Positions 34,370 to 45,742 of a stretch of DNA of 64,000 nucleotides are shown piece after piece. The notes under the pieces were generated by a model. That model saw nothing but the letters and a program-made list of their open reading frames with translations, was not told where the DNA came from and did no database searches. The stretch lies in assembly GCA_963932145.1 (NCBI GenBank), contig OZ010571.1:155201789-155265788 (forward strand). The letters are read 5' to 3'. The number at the start of each line of letters is the position of its first letter. The stretch's first letter is position 1. Position numbers and translations under genes: made by a program. The DNA comes from Acanthosepion lycidas. Taxonomy: Eukaryota; Mollusca; Cephalopoda; Sepiida; Sepiidae.

Positions 34370-35080
34370 AATCATTATTGTAACAAAGATTATATTAACA
34401 AATATTATAGTAAGATTATTGTAACAAAGGTTAGAGTAGCAAAGATTGCTGTAAGAAATATTATAATAAGATTATAGCAAAATTATAGTAATAAAGATTT
34501 TGGTAAGATTATAGTAGCAAATTTTATATTATCAAAGATAATAGTAACAAAGATTAGAGAAATAAAAAATAACAGTAACAATGATTACAATTAAAAAATT
34601 ATATTGACAAAGATTGTATTAACTGAGATTATATTAACAAAGGATATATTAACAAAGATTATAGTAACAAAGATTGTAGTCTCAAATTTTATAGCATTAC
34701 TGATTATTGAATATAGAAACAATTATTATAGTAACAAATCACAGTAAAAATTATTATACAACAAAAATTATAGTATAAAAGATCATAGTAGCAAGCATTA
34801 TAGTAACGAAATTTGCATTAATATCGATTGTAGTAACAAAGTATATAGCAAAATTGATGTTAAAGTAACAATGATTTTATTAATAAATATCATTGTAACA
34901 AAGATTTGGTAAGATTATAGTAACAAAGATCGCAGAATAATGATTATAGTAAAATGATTATATCAACAAAAATTATAGCAACAAAGATTATAGTAACAAA
35001 GAGTATAGTAACAAAGATTATAGTAATAAAGGTTATAGCAACAAATATTACACTAACATTTCTACAAACTTTCTTACTAT
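34370..35080 (-). repeat. Degenerate satellite in opposite orientation
   Basis: Units read GATTATAGTAACAAA on plus, the complement of the satellite at 30.8-33.6 kb. It fills the spacer of the inverted repeat. Confidence 0.9.
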
Positions 35081-35245
35081 AAGCTTAGATTGGATTTAAA
35101 CATGTATCAATATGGTATTTTCCTTTCGTCTTTCAACGATAATGTGATTAAACTTAGTAGACAATATGAAAGGAACTTACTTATAATAAATAGACAAAAC
35201 TTGTCCATATTATTTAATGAAACATGCATTAATGAAGAATTGCTG

Positions 35246-35297
<52 letters not shown>

Positions 35298-35692
35298 TGC
35301 ATGTAAAAGTGAAATTTGAAGTCATTCAGAGACAACTGACAGTTTCATGCTAAAGGCAATCATCAGGCGACATGCGTGGTGATTTTTCCCCACTATTTGT
35401 ATATATACCTGTCAGTGGGATATTGTGGGTAGTTTATTCTAACTATTATTTTGGCGGGAGCGGTTTGTTAATTTATTTTACTTATTTTTTATTCTTTTCA
35501 GTTTTCGATTTTTACGTAACGTAGTAAAAATGTTGAGGCGAGTCTGATCGTTTATTTAGTAGTTTGTTTGGTCTGGGAAGGTAGCTATAGCTATTTGTTC
35601 CTCCAAAGAGAGTTTACAGGTTTTGGGTGGTAACAATGGTTCTCGGTACCATAATTATCTCCCTCTGGTCGAGACTCTATTGTCTGGTATAG
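35081..35692 (+). repeat. Right arm of the inverted repeat
   Basis: See the left arm. (TA)n at about 35249-35294. A third, diverged copy in plus orientation lies at 55.9-56.3 kb. Confidence 0.92.
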
Positions 35693-36430
35693 CTTTAGGT
35701 CATACCTGGCCCCGCCTTCGATATCGTTCGTAAAATATCACTCACATTCTGATCGAACTGTTGGCATTCTTCCTACTGGTGTACAGTGGGCCATTTAATC
35801 TGCTTTCTGTTCACTTTCTCTGGATTTCGAGAGACCGGCACATGGAGGGACTCTTCTCTGGTGTATATCCTGGTCATGTTCCTCCTACATCTAACCAGGG
35901 GAATTACCTGTACATTGTGTCTGCCCCTCTCTCTCTCGCCAGATATTTCACCATGGTCTGGTGGATTTTAAGACCTCAAAGATTCTTACGATCCTTGCCG
36001 CATATTCATTTCACTTTCGTAATCCAGTGTAATACTTGGTCGAAAGTCCTTTATCCGTCCTGATGAGGATATTATTTTCCAACAACAATTTTTTCCTAGT
36101 TGAAGATGTAAGTAGGGGTGCTGACACACCGCGCTTTCAACTGTCTCACCAGTTGTCACCAAAACTGTTCTCTGGTCGTCATCTAATCTGGTTGAAACTT
36201 TTCTGTGACTATAATATTCTTCTTTCCATTCGGACATTTACTCTGATAAGAAATACGCGTTAAAACTGTTAATTGACACGTTGGGAAAATCGCTTTCCCT
36301 ATGTTTTGCCTCGTAAACAGCAGTTTATAGGGTTTATTCCCAGAAAGTACTGATGAAAATTCCTACATGTTGTCGCTATTTAAATGTGTATCAATGTGGT
36401 CGAATTCAGTAGTTAATGGGTGTTAATAAT
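35693..36430 (-). pseudogene. Possible retroelement coding remnant
   Basis: This stretch is less AT-rich than its surroundings. On minus, about 35880-35720 reads YTREESLHVPVSRNPEKVNR followed by KQIKWPTVHQ and EECQQFDQNVSDILRTIS, which resembles the region upstream of the RT in some LINE proteins. Upstream, a minus frame at 36237-35986 is unrecognised. Evidence is weak and the assignment tentative. Confidence 0.3.
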
Positions 36431-36524
36431 ATCACATGTCGGGTAAGCAGATGGGTGCACTATGGAAAGAAAGAAAATTATAGTCTCCATTTCCCCCATT
36501 ATGCGTATTATTATATCCATGGTA

Positions 36525-36626
36525 TTAAGTTGGTGCAAAAATAATGACGTAATAATGTCGTTTTTTGACGTATTTTTTGACATCAAAAAACGACATTATT
36601 AAGTCATTATTTTTGCACCAACCTAA
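36525..36626. mobile_element. Palindromic mariner-like MITE 1 (102 bp)
   Basis: It starts TTAAGTTGGTGCAAAAATAA and ends with the complement ('tgcaccaacctaa'), with TA on both sides. The whole element is a near-palindrome around 'gacgtattttttgacatc'. The ends match the mariner-type TTAGGTTGGTGCAAAA terminus known from MITEs such as MADE1. Confidence 0.92.
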
Positions 36627-36629
36627 TAT

Positions 36630-38590
36630 AATACCACCTTATTTCATGGATGGAACTGAAAGAAAGGGAATGGCAAACATACTTTGTTCTCAGAGAGTGT
36701 TTTATACCGCTAAATCTTACACAAAATTATATATACATATTAACATTTGCCCCACTCAGAGAAATTATAACATGCAACAATAAGCAAAATGAAATGAGGA
36801 CGTATATTAAATCTCACCGAAAACTGGAACTGTCGCATATTCTTCTGTGTTTCTAGAGAAGCCATATTTAAGTTTCCAGACTTGAGCAGACCGGGGGAAG
36901 CATATTTAGTCTCCAACTGGGCGAGGCAAAGGATTCGCCCGTGCTAAAAAAAACAAAAACCCCCAACTCGGTTTGAATCATGGAAACTGACTAACCACCG
37001 TCGCCACTCTATGAAATAGTCACTAAGTGGCTGTTGTGACCAACAGTGATTTCATCACAACCAAAGGGAGATCATCGCCATTTGTATCCCTACAACGACA
37101 ATCAAGTAGAGGTGCTTCGCTAAAATCTGTGGGCATTAACAAAAAATGTCTTGATGAAACAATGTTTCGACTTGCCGGCTAGACATGTTTATATATAATG
37201 TTGATATTACATTTGACGCTCTACGTCTATTGATTACAATGAATAAATATCTTGACGAATTTTATTCATAAATCCGAGCTGTGGTATCAAAGTAAAATAA
37301 AAATGTATGCTATTTAACGTTATATAAATCTCTCCCAACTCCGCTATTTTCATTTGATATTATAACATTATGGAGTTAGGCTTACGTAAATTTACTGACA
37401 ATCTACCGTGTCTCTATATACTTGAGTTCACTAAATATCTGGACTTCAAATATAAGACATGAGATTATATATTTGAATCATTTTATTAATGGCGTAGAAA
37501 TTTTATTACCTTCTTTTTTTTCAAAATAATATTTATTTATCTTTTTTTAAGAAAATGCCTAAAAGGTATATCGGAAAAGCGATATGAGCAGCATTTAATT
37601 TTTACGTTGTAAATAATGCTACATTGATCTTTTTAAATATTAACACGGCAAAATGTGTTAACTCTGACGATATAAACAATGTTATATTGATGTATTTTAA
37701 TATTTGCATGCCAAAATATTTTACAAATATTTTGAGTAGGGCATATTTCTGTTACTTCTACTCCTATAAATAACAGAAAAAATGTTGAATATATGTCTAA
37801 TTATTTGTTTAGTCTGGTACGAAACCAAAACATATATGCGCATTTAATTTGAATCGAAATCCCTACATAAGCGTAGTAGTCTGAAAAACTGAGTAATCTA
37901 CAAAGCGCGCTATCATTTTAAGCGCTATACAGAAAATATTTAATTTAGAGTTACCTCCCTTTAATTTTTGGTAAAATCATGTCATGAATGTAATTGTTTC
38001 CCTTTCTGATAATCACGTCTAGCGAAAAGAATTTTCTTTCAAGGCGTTTTGAAACTCATTTGTATTTGCAAATAAATATATACAATTTAATATTCTGGGA
38101 TTTTACTGAGAGAAATTCATTTGCAAAATGATAATGATAGCAAGGAAGACTTACCTTCCGTTTTTGTATAAATTCATAGACGATGTTAATGCTGACTTTA
38201 CTCTCTGTTTTCATAGACAGAAGTTAGAAAAGCCTTTCGATTATCCTCGAAATGATTCGTTAAAAATACAAAATTTCAACAGTAAACGATCTTTTTAAAA
38301 GAGTTGATATAAAATTATCATGTGCGAAAGTACTTTATTGAAAATTATGCGTGCTACAAAAAGCAGTAAAATTTTCACTATTTCTTATTTAATTTTTCTG
38401 ATGAATCTTAATTCTTTACTATTAAGTTTATGATTGAATAACCTCGTGACGAATTTTACGATAATAAAATATCATTTCCTATTACGTCGTTAAATATTTG
38501 AGCGTAACAACTTTAACAAAATGTTACGATAATAATCATAAATATAAATGGTAGTCGTTATTTTAAGAAGTAAGGGGGTACAAATGGATA
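36630..38590. other. Unassigned AT-rich stretch
   Basis: No gene is seen. 36870-37150 is less AT-rich and contains 'cggtttgaatcatgg', which could be a decayed tRNA-like B box, but no matching A box is clear. Confidence 0.4.
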
Positions 38591-38624
38591 GATTTGAAAT
38601 TGACAACTTTTTCCATTTTGCAGA

Positions 38625-39300
38625 AACAGCCGTTCAATACTTCTGTTTTATTTCTTTATTTCATTTTCTCATTGAAACCAAGTAATGTCTTTCCCCCACT
38701 TTCCACGCTATCAAAACGGAATATACCATTATTTTTGAGGTATTGGTATGAGACGTTAAACTTTTTAACCTCCCTACTTTCTTTCCTTTCAATAAAATCA
38801 GGTAGTGTCTTTTCCCCTCTTTACACGTGACCAAAACCGAATATTAGATTATTAATTATGTATTGACACGTCATTAAACTTTTATCTCCTCTTATTTCTT
38901 TCTTCCTATTCAAATTCCTGTATTATGAAAATTTATCTTGATGATAATTTCAAAATAATTCAGAAAGTCGATGTTATTTTATTTATGGCGATTTCATTTT
39001 TAGCGATTGCTATCACGGTTTTCGTCATTCGTTACTTTGCGTCTGAAAAATTATTGGAATTATTGCGGTCGACATCGCTTCTTGGCCTTTTAGCTGAGAT
39101 CAAAGTGTAGTAACTGTTCTTATCAGCTTAATCTGATCCCCTCTGTCTCTCTCTCTCAACTTCTAAGTTTCCGTCTTTCTTTTTTCTTTCATTTTCTCAC
39201 TGAAACCAAGTAATGTCTTTTCCCTTCTTCCCCCGCGAACAAAACGCGGAATGGTCCATTCTTTATAGGGTATTGGCAGAGCGTAACGGTCGTGCGAACT
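38625..39300 (+). repeat. Three diverged tandem copies of a ~110-170-nt unit
   Basis: The core 'gaaaccaagtaatgtctt', then a C-rich run, 'aaaacggaat' and a 'ggtattgg' stretch appears at about 38670-38755, 38785-38870 (weaker) and 39200-39290. Between the second and third lies unrelated sequence. Confidence 0.6.
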
Positions 39301-39654
39301 AACGAAGGGATGAACAATCATAATTATAATAGGATTTTTTTTTCAAGAGCAATGAATAATACCATAGTAGCCAAAGAGGCCCAAGTTCCCTTTACCCGAA
39401 ATTTTAAAAGCTACCATTAAAAGAGAAGCAGATAAGATGTTTGACTATGTTGAAAGCGCTGCTGTAGAAAAAAAAAAAAAAAAAAAAAAATGGATGATCC
39501 TTATGAATTTAGTTTTTGCTATTTTTCAGGATCGAAAATAAAATTAGATTGTTGAATTAAAGATTTTCGCTTAATTCTCAGCAGTTGCTGCAGAATTAAT
39601 AATAAAAAAAACAGAAACAAAAACTTCGTTAAAAACAAAGAAAAGTGTACTGAA

Positions 39655-39851
39655 TTGTAACTGTCCTCCATTATGGCAGTGAAAGCTGGGTAATCTCCTT
39701 AAAGATGGACAAGAAATTTGAAAACAACAGAAGTGGGGTTCTACAGAAAGATACTGAGGATATCATGGACCGAATATGTGAGCAACGACGAAGATTTAGA
39801 GAAATGGGAATAAAAAGAAAACATAGTTAACATCAGGAAGAGACAAATAAT
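39655..39851 (+). pseudogene. LINE ORF2 fragment, left of the SINE insertion
   Basis: The plus strand reads, with shifts, a conserved segment close to GSESWVISSKMDKKFENN, then RICEQRRRFREMGIKRKH and finally HQEET/RKRQ. This precedes by a few residues the part resumed at 40422. Confidence 0.72.
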
Positions 39852-40421
39852 ATCTGTCTACATTTCTGAGATGAGGTATTATGTACATTATTTACATTAT
39901 TCGGACTATTGTTCTCATCTTTGTCGCCATATTTATTACAACGTTTCGGCCTTTCAGTATCTGTCTATATTTCTGAGATGAGGTATTATGTACATTATTT
40001 ACATTATTCGGACTATTGTCCTCATTTTTGTCGCCATATTTATTACAACGTTTCGGCCTTTCAGTACCTGTCTATATTTCTGAGATGAGGTATTATGTAC
40101 ACTATTTACATTATTCGGACTATTGTCCCCATCTTTGTCGCCTTTTTTATTACAACGTTTTGGCCGTTGAACGCTTCGGCCTTCTTCAGGTGGTTGGAAT
40201 TTCGAACTGAACCCTTTAACAGATTAACAGGAGATAACTGATAACTGAAATCCATTAAAAACACAGCACGTGGAACTAAAACAGTCTACCCCAGTGAGCG
40301 AAATAAAGGGTTAAGTTCGACATTCCAACCACCTGAAGAAGGCTGGAGCGTACAACGACCGAAACGTTGTAATAATTATGGCGACAAAGATGAGGACAAT
40401 AGTCCGAATAATGTAAATAAT
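39852..40421 (+). repeat. SINE-like element 4: inverted dimer with 12-bp target duplication
   Basis: The left half is in minus orientation (three ~108-nt tail units and part of the body). The right half is a plus-oriented body ending AATGTAAATAAT. The flanking 12-mers GAGACAAATAAT (39840-39851) and GAGACAAATGAT (40422-40433) differ at one base and interrupt a LINE reading frame, so the whole dimer inserted as one unit. Confidence 0.85.
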
Positions 40422-40626
40422 GAGACAAATGATGTTTCTAGGAAACATAATGAGGAAAGAAGGCTTGGAAAATTCGCATAGGACAGATTGTGAGCTTAAT
40501 TAATTGGATGGCGGAACAGTGTTTAGGTGAAAGAACAGAAAAGAGAAAATTTATTAAGAGCTACGAAGGATAAGAAATTGTAGAAAAGCCATCATCGCCT
40601 ACGTCCTTAAAGGACACGGAATATAA
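40422..40626 (+). pseudogene. LINE ORF2 C-terminus, right of the SINE insertion
   Basis: Resumes with RQMMFLGNIMRKEGLENSH. After shifts it ends AIIAYVLKGHGI and TAA at about 40624. It is the same C-terminal signature as at 13.7 and 29.0 kb. Confidence 0.8.
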
Positions 40627-41199
40627 ATTAGAAGAAATAACATGATTTGTTTTCGTTGTTGTTGCAGAAGATGCCAACCGATTAAACAAACCTGATCTTG
40701 GTCTAGGCTTCATGAACTGATTTAAAAACATGATCGTCTACCAGAATTAGTGAGACTTAGTAAACAAATTGAATTTATATTTGATACTCGAAGTGTTGGA
40801 ATGGCTACCGGTACAAAAATGGTAGCGTCAAAAGGAGAGCAAATCTCTACTGATACTGTTTAAGTTTTTGGTTTGGGAAAGGCATAAATCCAATTCTACC
40901 TGACGACGCTATGGGAAAATTGCAGGGCAAACTGAGCATGATTATCAACCAGAAGTGTAGTCCTTAAGGTAAATCAGCTTTAAACTCTACCGCCTTTCTG
41001 ACAACTCCTACAGTCTCAAGGGCCACCGGTGTGACATCCTATTGCATGATTAAAAAACAAAACGGTGTTGAAGGCCGAGAGGTGGGTTCGATCCTGTGAA
41101 TTGAACTTCAACAAAAAATAAACAAACTGTAATAGTACTAGTGAGAATAACCGTTTCTGTATAAACGTTTCACATCATTGACCAAACATTCACATGTTA
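40627..41199. other. Unassigned stretch with a possible tRNA-like B box
   Basis: No gene. GTGGGTTCGATCCTG at about 41081-41095 is a good B-box match, but no convincing A box is found at the right spacing. It may be a SINE fragment. Confidence 0.35.
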
Positions 41200-41265
41200 T
41201 TAGGTTGGTGCAAAAATAATGTCGTTACTATGCGAGAAAACGACATTATTTTTGAACCAACCTAA
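41200..41265. mobile_element. Palindromic mariner-like MITE 2 (66 bp)
   Basis: TTAGGTTGGTGCAAAAATAA at the left and its complement at the right, flanked by TA. The centre is shortened compared with MITE 1 and 3. Confidence 0.9.
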
Positions 41266-41786
41266 TACTATCAGTAGAAATTTAGAAAAGTTTTCTGTTA
41301 AAACTGGTTTTTTTTTGGCTGGAAAGATAGGTTTCTCAAGTTCACTGATGGGGCTCTTTTCAGTACTGATGGGGGCTTCCTCCCTAATCTTTTGTTTGAA
41401 GTAGTCTGGAAAGTGAACATCATGATTTTTATTATTATTTTTTTTTCTTTTGGTTTCATGTACTTTTTATTTTAGTTGTTGTTATTCAAAGTCTTCAAGT
41501 TATGTGGCTTCTGTGGCATCTGGTACAATTCTTTGCGTTTCTTTTGTGATTCCGCAAGTCGACTCCAGGAGGGTATGAAAAAGGGTGGTCCTTGCTAAAA
41601 CCTACAGGCTTCATAAAGTTATTGGCGCAAAGTGATTCAGCAACTCTACAGAAAAAACATCCGAGAGAAAGAGAGATATGCTTAACAAAACCTCTGTAAA
41701 TAGCTTAGTCTTATTCCATACAAGGTACAGCTTAGTAATATAGACATAGTTTTTGAATATATGTTATATCTTATAATGATCACTTG

Positions 41787-42096
41787 CATTATTTACATTA
41801 TTCGGACTGTTATCCTCATCTTCATTACCATATTGACAACGTTTCGGCCGTTGTACCCCCGGCCTTCTTCAGGTGATTGGACTTTCGAACCGAACCTTTT
41901 ATTTCGTCCATCGTTGGTAGATTGTTCTAGTTCCACGTGTCAGACCTCTTCCGCATGTTTCAGTTATTTCCCTTTAATTCAACACTACAAGTTTTGGTTC
42001 ACCACTGCTGTTGCCTGGTATTGAACTCACAACTATTTAGGTCTAGTTACTGGATCTAACTAACGTCTTTATCCACTGGGATATGTATCCTTGAGG
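41787..42096 (-). repeat. SINE-like element 5, complete monomer on minus
   Basis: On minus: tRNA-like head with A box CCCAGTGGATAAAGACG and B box GAGTTCAATACC, body, 'cacctgaagaaggccggg', and 3' end AATGTAAATAATG. It is the only copy here without an inverted partner and shows the basic layout of the family. Confidence 0.82.
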
Positions 42097-42147
42097 AACG
42101 AACAGATATTATAATCATAACTTTGAGTCAGTTTAATTCATTTTTTG

Positions 42148-42450
42148 TGAATGCCTGCATAGCCTAGTGGTTGACGTCGTGGAAGGCGAAATTGTTGTAC
42201 CTAGTTTAGATTCTAAGACCGTTGCATTCACTTTCGCACAAATATTTTCTGTTCTTAGTAGTTGTGTAGACTCGGCTCTGTAGCCATGGATGGCAGCCAG
42301 TCACATAATACCTTTTCAGTAACTATGAATTTAAAACTAACTTGATGGATGGGCCAGGTAAGTTTATTTTGCCCGAGACACACTACTGGTACCACGGCTT
42401 CAGTACATGTGGTGCTTCTATAACCCTGATGGTTTACGGGACTTGTTAAT
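42148..42450 (+). repeat. Second tRNA-derived SINE family (head plus body)
   Basis: GCCTGCATAGCCTAGTGGTT resembles a tRNA 5' part with A box. 'tttagattctaagaccg' at about 42206 could be a decayed B box. The body contains 'ctgtagccatggatggcagc'. Confidence 0.45.
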
Positions 42451-43220
42451 TGGCGAATTCCTATTCTGAATTGTGGAAATTATTATTTAAACAAGTCATC
42501 TGAGGTAATTTTTCTGCTAACACGGAATCTTCTTGCAAAGTTGCAAACTCGTTGTATTTTTGGGGTGGGGGATATGTGACAGTGTGGCCATGTTGCTGCA
42601 ACGTTGAAATCCACTATTTCCCTCATTTCAAACTGTCAATTCATCGACAACGTTGTCATAACTTATGGTAATCTTGTGATGTGATGTAGCTAAAAATTTC
42701 CATATTTACCAAATTAGAACACAATACCTTTTCTTTACTTAATGATACGTATATAAAATATACAATTTAGTTTCGTATTTTTTTAATTGATATTCTCTAA
42801 CTTTTATGATGAATACACATTCTCATATTTTTCTGAAATTTATTATCCATTTTCTATTAATATGGCGATAAAAGTCTACGTATTTACAGCATTAGTTTAT
42901 AATATTCCAGGAATGTTGTCTGCAGGCTGCAAGATTTTCAAGTCTCTTCATAATTTTAGAGGAACGTTATAAGAAAGTTATTTTATAAACTGGATTCCTT
43001 ATTTCTGTTTCATACTGACTGATGATAAAACATTACAAAATCCGACGAAAATATCCGTCGAATATGGCAGCTACAATCAAATACCTGTAGTTTCTGTTTT
43101 TATAGCTTTACAAATTATTTCCTTCTGTTTAAGTCTTTTATTTGTAGATACTTTGGCTATTTCGAGGTTGAACGATATCAAACCCTAACATGAAATATAT
43201 TACATGTATTTACTTCATAT
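42451..43220. other. Unassigned AT-rich stretch
   Basis: No supported gene or repeat. Confidence 0.4.
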
Positions 43221-43298
43221 TATTAGGGCCTTCACTAAGGTCTCGCTGATTTTTCATGAAAATTAATGTTTTATTTATAAACATTAATAAGAAACATG

Positions 43299-43671
43299 TC
43301 ACTGAAAGTATTGTCCATCGCTAACCACTACTTTTTCCAATCTTTCTGGCAGCATTTTAATTCCACGTCGGAAAAAGGAGACATCTTTTGAGGCTAACCA
43401 CGAGTCGACCTATCTTTTGGCATTTTCATAAGAATGAAAGCGCTAATCAGCGTTCTTTATCTCCAACATCAAAATCTTTATTTTTGAAGCATCTAAACCA
43501 TATTGTTTCCGACAGATCTTGGTCACCGTAAGACTCAACAAGAATTCTGTGCTCCAGCTGCATATATATTTTGAATAAAGTAGTGTAGTAAAATTTCCTG
43601 CGAATACACTTTGGTACAAAATCCGACATTTTTAACGCTATGAAAACAAAGTTCAGCAAAATGACATACAC
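43299..43671 (-). pseudogene. Mariner transposase remnant: HTH N-terminus fused to C-terminus
   Basis: On minus, from about 43629: MSDFVPKCIRRKFYYTTLF, then HRILVESYGDQDLSETIWFR and CFKNKDFDVGDKER, the paired-type HTH domain of mariner transposases. Within a few residues it jumps to HSYENAKR(stop)VDSWLAS, then KDVSFFRRGIKMLPERLEKV and VVSDGQYFQ followed by TGA, the C-terminal tail. The catalytic core with the aspartate triad is missing. One stop (TAG for Trp) and a shift are present. TIRs are not evident. It is a deletion derivative parallel to the 9-kb element. Confidence 0.82.
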
Positions 43672-44160
43672 TGAATTTCAAGCTTGCTTATAGTACCTCC
43701 TTATACATGCGTTACCATTTGAAACTACAGTTCTGGGAACACCATCTGTTGGAAAAGAGCAAGAACTTATTCAAGGTACAAATAGTATTTGAAAACTTTT
43801 CCCAACTTTCACTTTTAGATACGCAGTCTATTTTCTTCAAAACGAACTATTTCTTCCACAATGTGCACTATTTTAATGATCCAGTCAGAAGATGACGAGA
43901 CGTTTGCTGATCAATTAAATCGATTTCAGATGTAAATGCTAAAAGTTATTCAAAATCAAATATGACTTGTCAATCTACAAACTCCTACTCACGCGTATAT
44001 TTCAGAACAAAAACTGCTTCTAGATTTAAACAATTTGTTCACCTAAAAATGTTCAATCTAACTGAATAGTTTCTATCTACAACAGGAACAGAAATTTCTT
44101 ATTTGTTTTTGTTTTTTAATCGTCTCTTTCTAATCTTAGTCACACTAAAAATAAACACTA
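43672..44160. other. Unassigned stretch
   Basis: A 62-codon frame at 43707-43895 shows no recognisable features. Otherwise empty. Confidence 0.4.
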
Positions 44161-44194
44161 ACATATATATATCACACTAACATATATATATATG

Positions 44195-44252
<58 letters not shown>

Positions 44253-44340
44253 TGTTGAAGAGCTATGCGTTAATAGCGGTAAGAGCTACTGTTTTTAAAA
44301 TTAACTTTTTCTCAAGAGAGCTCAATCGGTTTTCCCAGGA

Positions 44341-44398
<58 letters not shown>

Positions 44399-44400
44399 AC
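44161..44400. repeat. Two (TA)n microsatellites
   Basis: TA tracts at about 44180-44250 and 44343-44396, separated by ~90 nt of unique sequence. Confidence 0.95.
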
Positions 44401-45276
44401 AACAAGCAAAGAAACTTTCAAGCAGACACATGCCTATACAATTTTGTCTTTCATTCTGAACCGAAGAAGCCGAAAGTATCATACGTTCAGCGAAAGGTGT
44501 CTTAAATAGCTTTTCCACTTTGTTTCATCATATCTAATGATAGATTGTACAATCAGGCAAGTCGATTTTGGAAACGTGGTATTGCACTGAAGTTGAAATT
44601 TGGGTATTTGAGATGATAAATAATGACATAAAATACTTTTTTACGAAATTTTACCGTTTTATAAGAAAACAAGTTTAAAGATTATGTTTAGGTTCAAAGT
44701 TGGTATATTGGAATTTCATTCCTGTCATCAGTGAAAGATTTAACGCTGTCAAAGAATTCCATTTCATATTTGGAAAACAAATGTGTAAATCTCATTTAAA
44801 ATGTTTTTCAATTGCAACATTTATCTCATTCTCAAAACATCAAAGGAAAATAAATGCGAATTATAAAAAAATATAAAAATATTCACTTTATAAAGGCAAA
44901 AGGGAGATCAAATACGATGTATAAATTATGAATGTATTTAGATTGTGGCAATGAAAATGGATTCCTTTTTTCTTATGAAATTTAGGTTTTGTCATTTTGC
45001 AGCGGAAAAATTAAACTAATTCTAAAAAAAATACCAACATAAAACCTCATAAAAAAGAGAGAAGTTTATATTTCATTTAAGAATCATGTCCAGGAATTTT
45101 CTTCGATGAGTATTATTTAAGTTCACCTATATTTTGTTTAATCGACACAATTTTCTATTTTCGAAGTCACTGGCATTTATTTAAAACGTTTAATTCTATG
45201 GAATAAACTATTTTCAGTTATGTAAGTAATACTTTTTCTTTCTTTCTTATTTTAAATTTTCTTTTGAAATTTTTAG
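44401..45276. other. Unassigned AT-rich stretch
   Basis: No gene or clear repeat. The last ~40 nt form a pyrimidine-rich tract before a possible splice acceptor. Confidence 0.4.
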
Positions 45277-45372
45277 GTGATTACCAGGATTTGCCCCAGG
45301 TAGAATTTCACACTAACAATGGCCCTCTAGATAACTTCCATCTTACAGCAGGAGCAATGGAAGATTTAAGTG
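45277..45372 (+). CDS. Candidate single internal exon of an unknown gene
   Basis: A pyrimidine-rich tract ending TTTTTAG precedes 96 nt that are open throughout and followed by GTAAGC. Both ends fall after the first base of a codon, so the exon is phase-symmetric and encodes 31 full codons, beginning DYQDLPQVEFHTNNGPLDNF and ending GAMEDLS. The sequence is less AT-rich than its surroundings and has ordinary protein composition. No partner exon is seen nearby, and I do not recognise the sequence. It may be an exon of a large gene extending beyond this window, or chance. Confidence 0.32.
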
Positions 45373-45509
45373 GTAAGCAGAGACTGCACTTATGCAGTAG
45401 TAATTTTTCAAGGGAAAAAGTGAGCCCAAGATTTGCTACCTTTAAGAGTTAAAATCAAGAAAGATGGAGGTTAATGTGCTTATAGACCAGAGGTTATCTA
45501 TCAACAAGA

Positions 45510-45742
45510 TCTAAAGAATAAATCAACAGTTTACTGAAATACAGAATATTGTATTCAAAATTTACACCAGAACTCTATGGTAATTTGTATAGTTTTATAG
45601 AATTTATCATTGAAATACAAGCAGTTATTTGGTTTGAAAATAAAGGAATTATAAATTCCGTAACCAACAATTTTCAGAATGATCCAAAGAATAAATCAAC
45701 AGTCGACTGAAATACAGAATGTTGTATTAAAAAATTTACAAC
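45510..45742 (+). repeat. Direct duplication of ~60 nt
   Basis: 'aagaataaatcaacagt' followed by 'actgaaatacagaat' and 'ttgtatt' occurs at 45514-45567 and again at 45680-45735, about 167 nt apart. Confidence 0.75.

Noticed and set aside
35761-36063. 100-codon plus-strand frame in a GC-richer stretch
   Set aside because: The opposite strand gives a better (though weak) match to LINE-like sequence, so the plus frame is likely a shadow.
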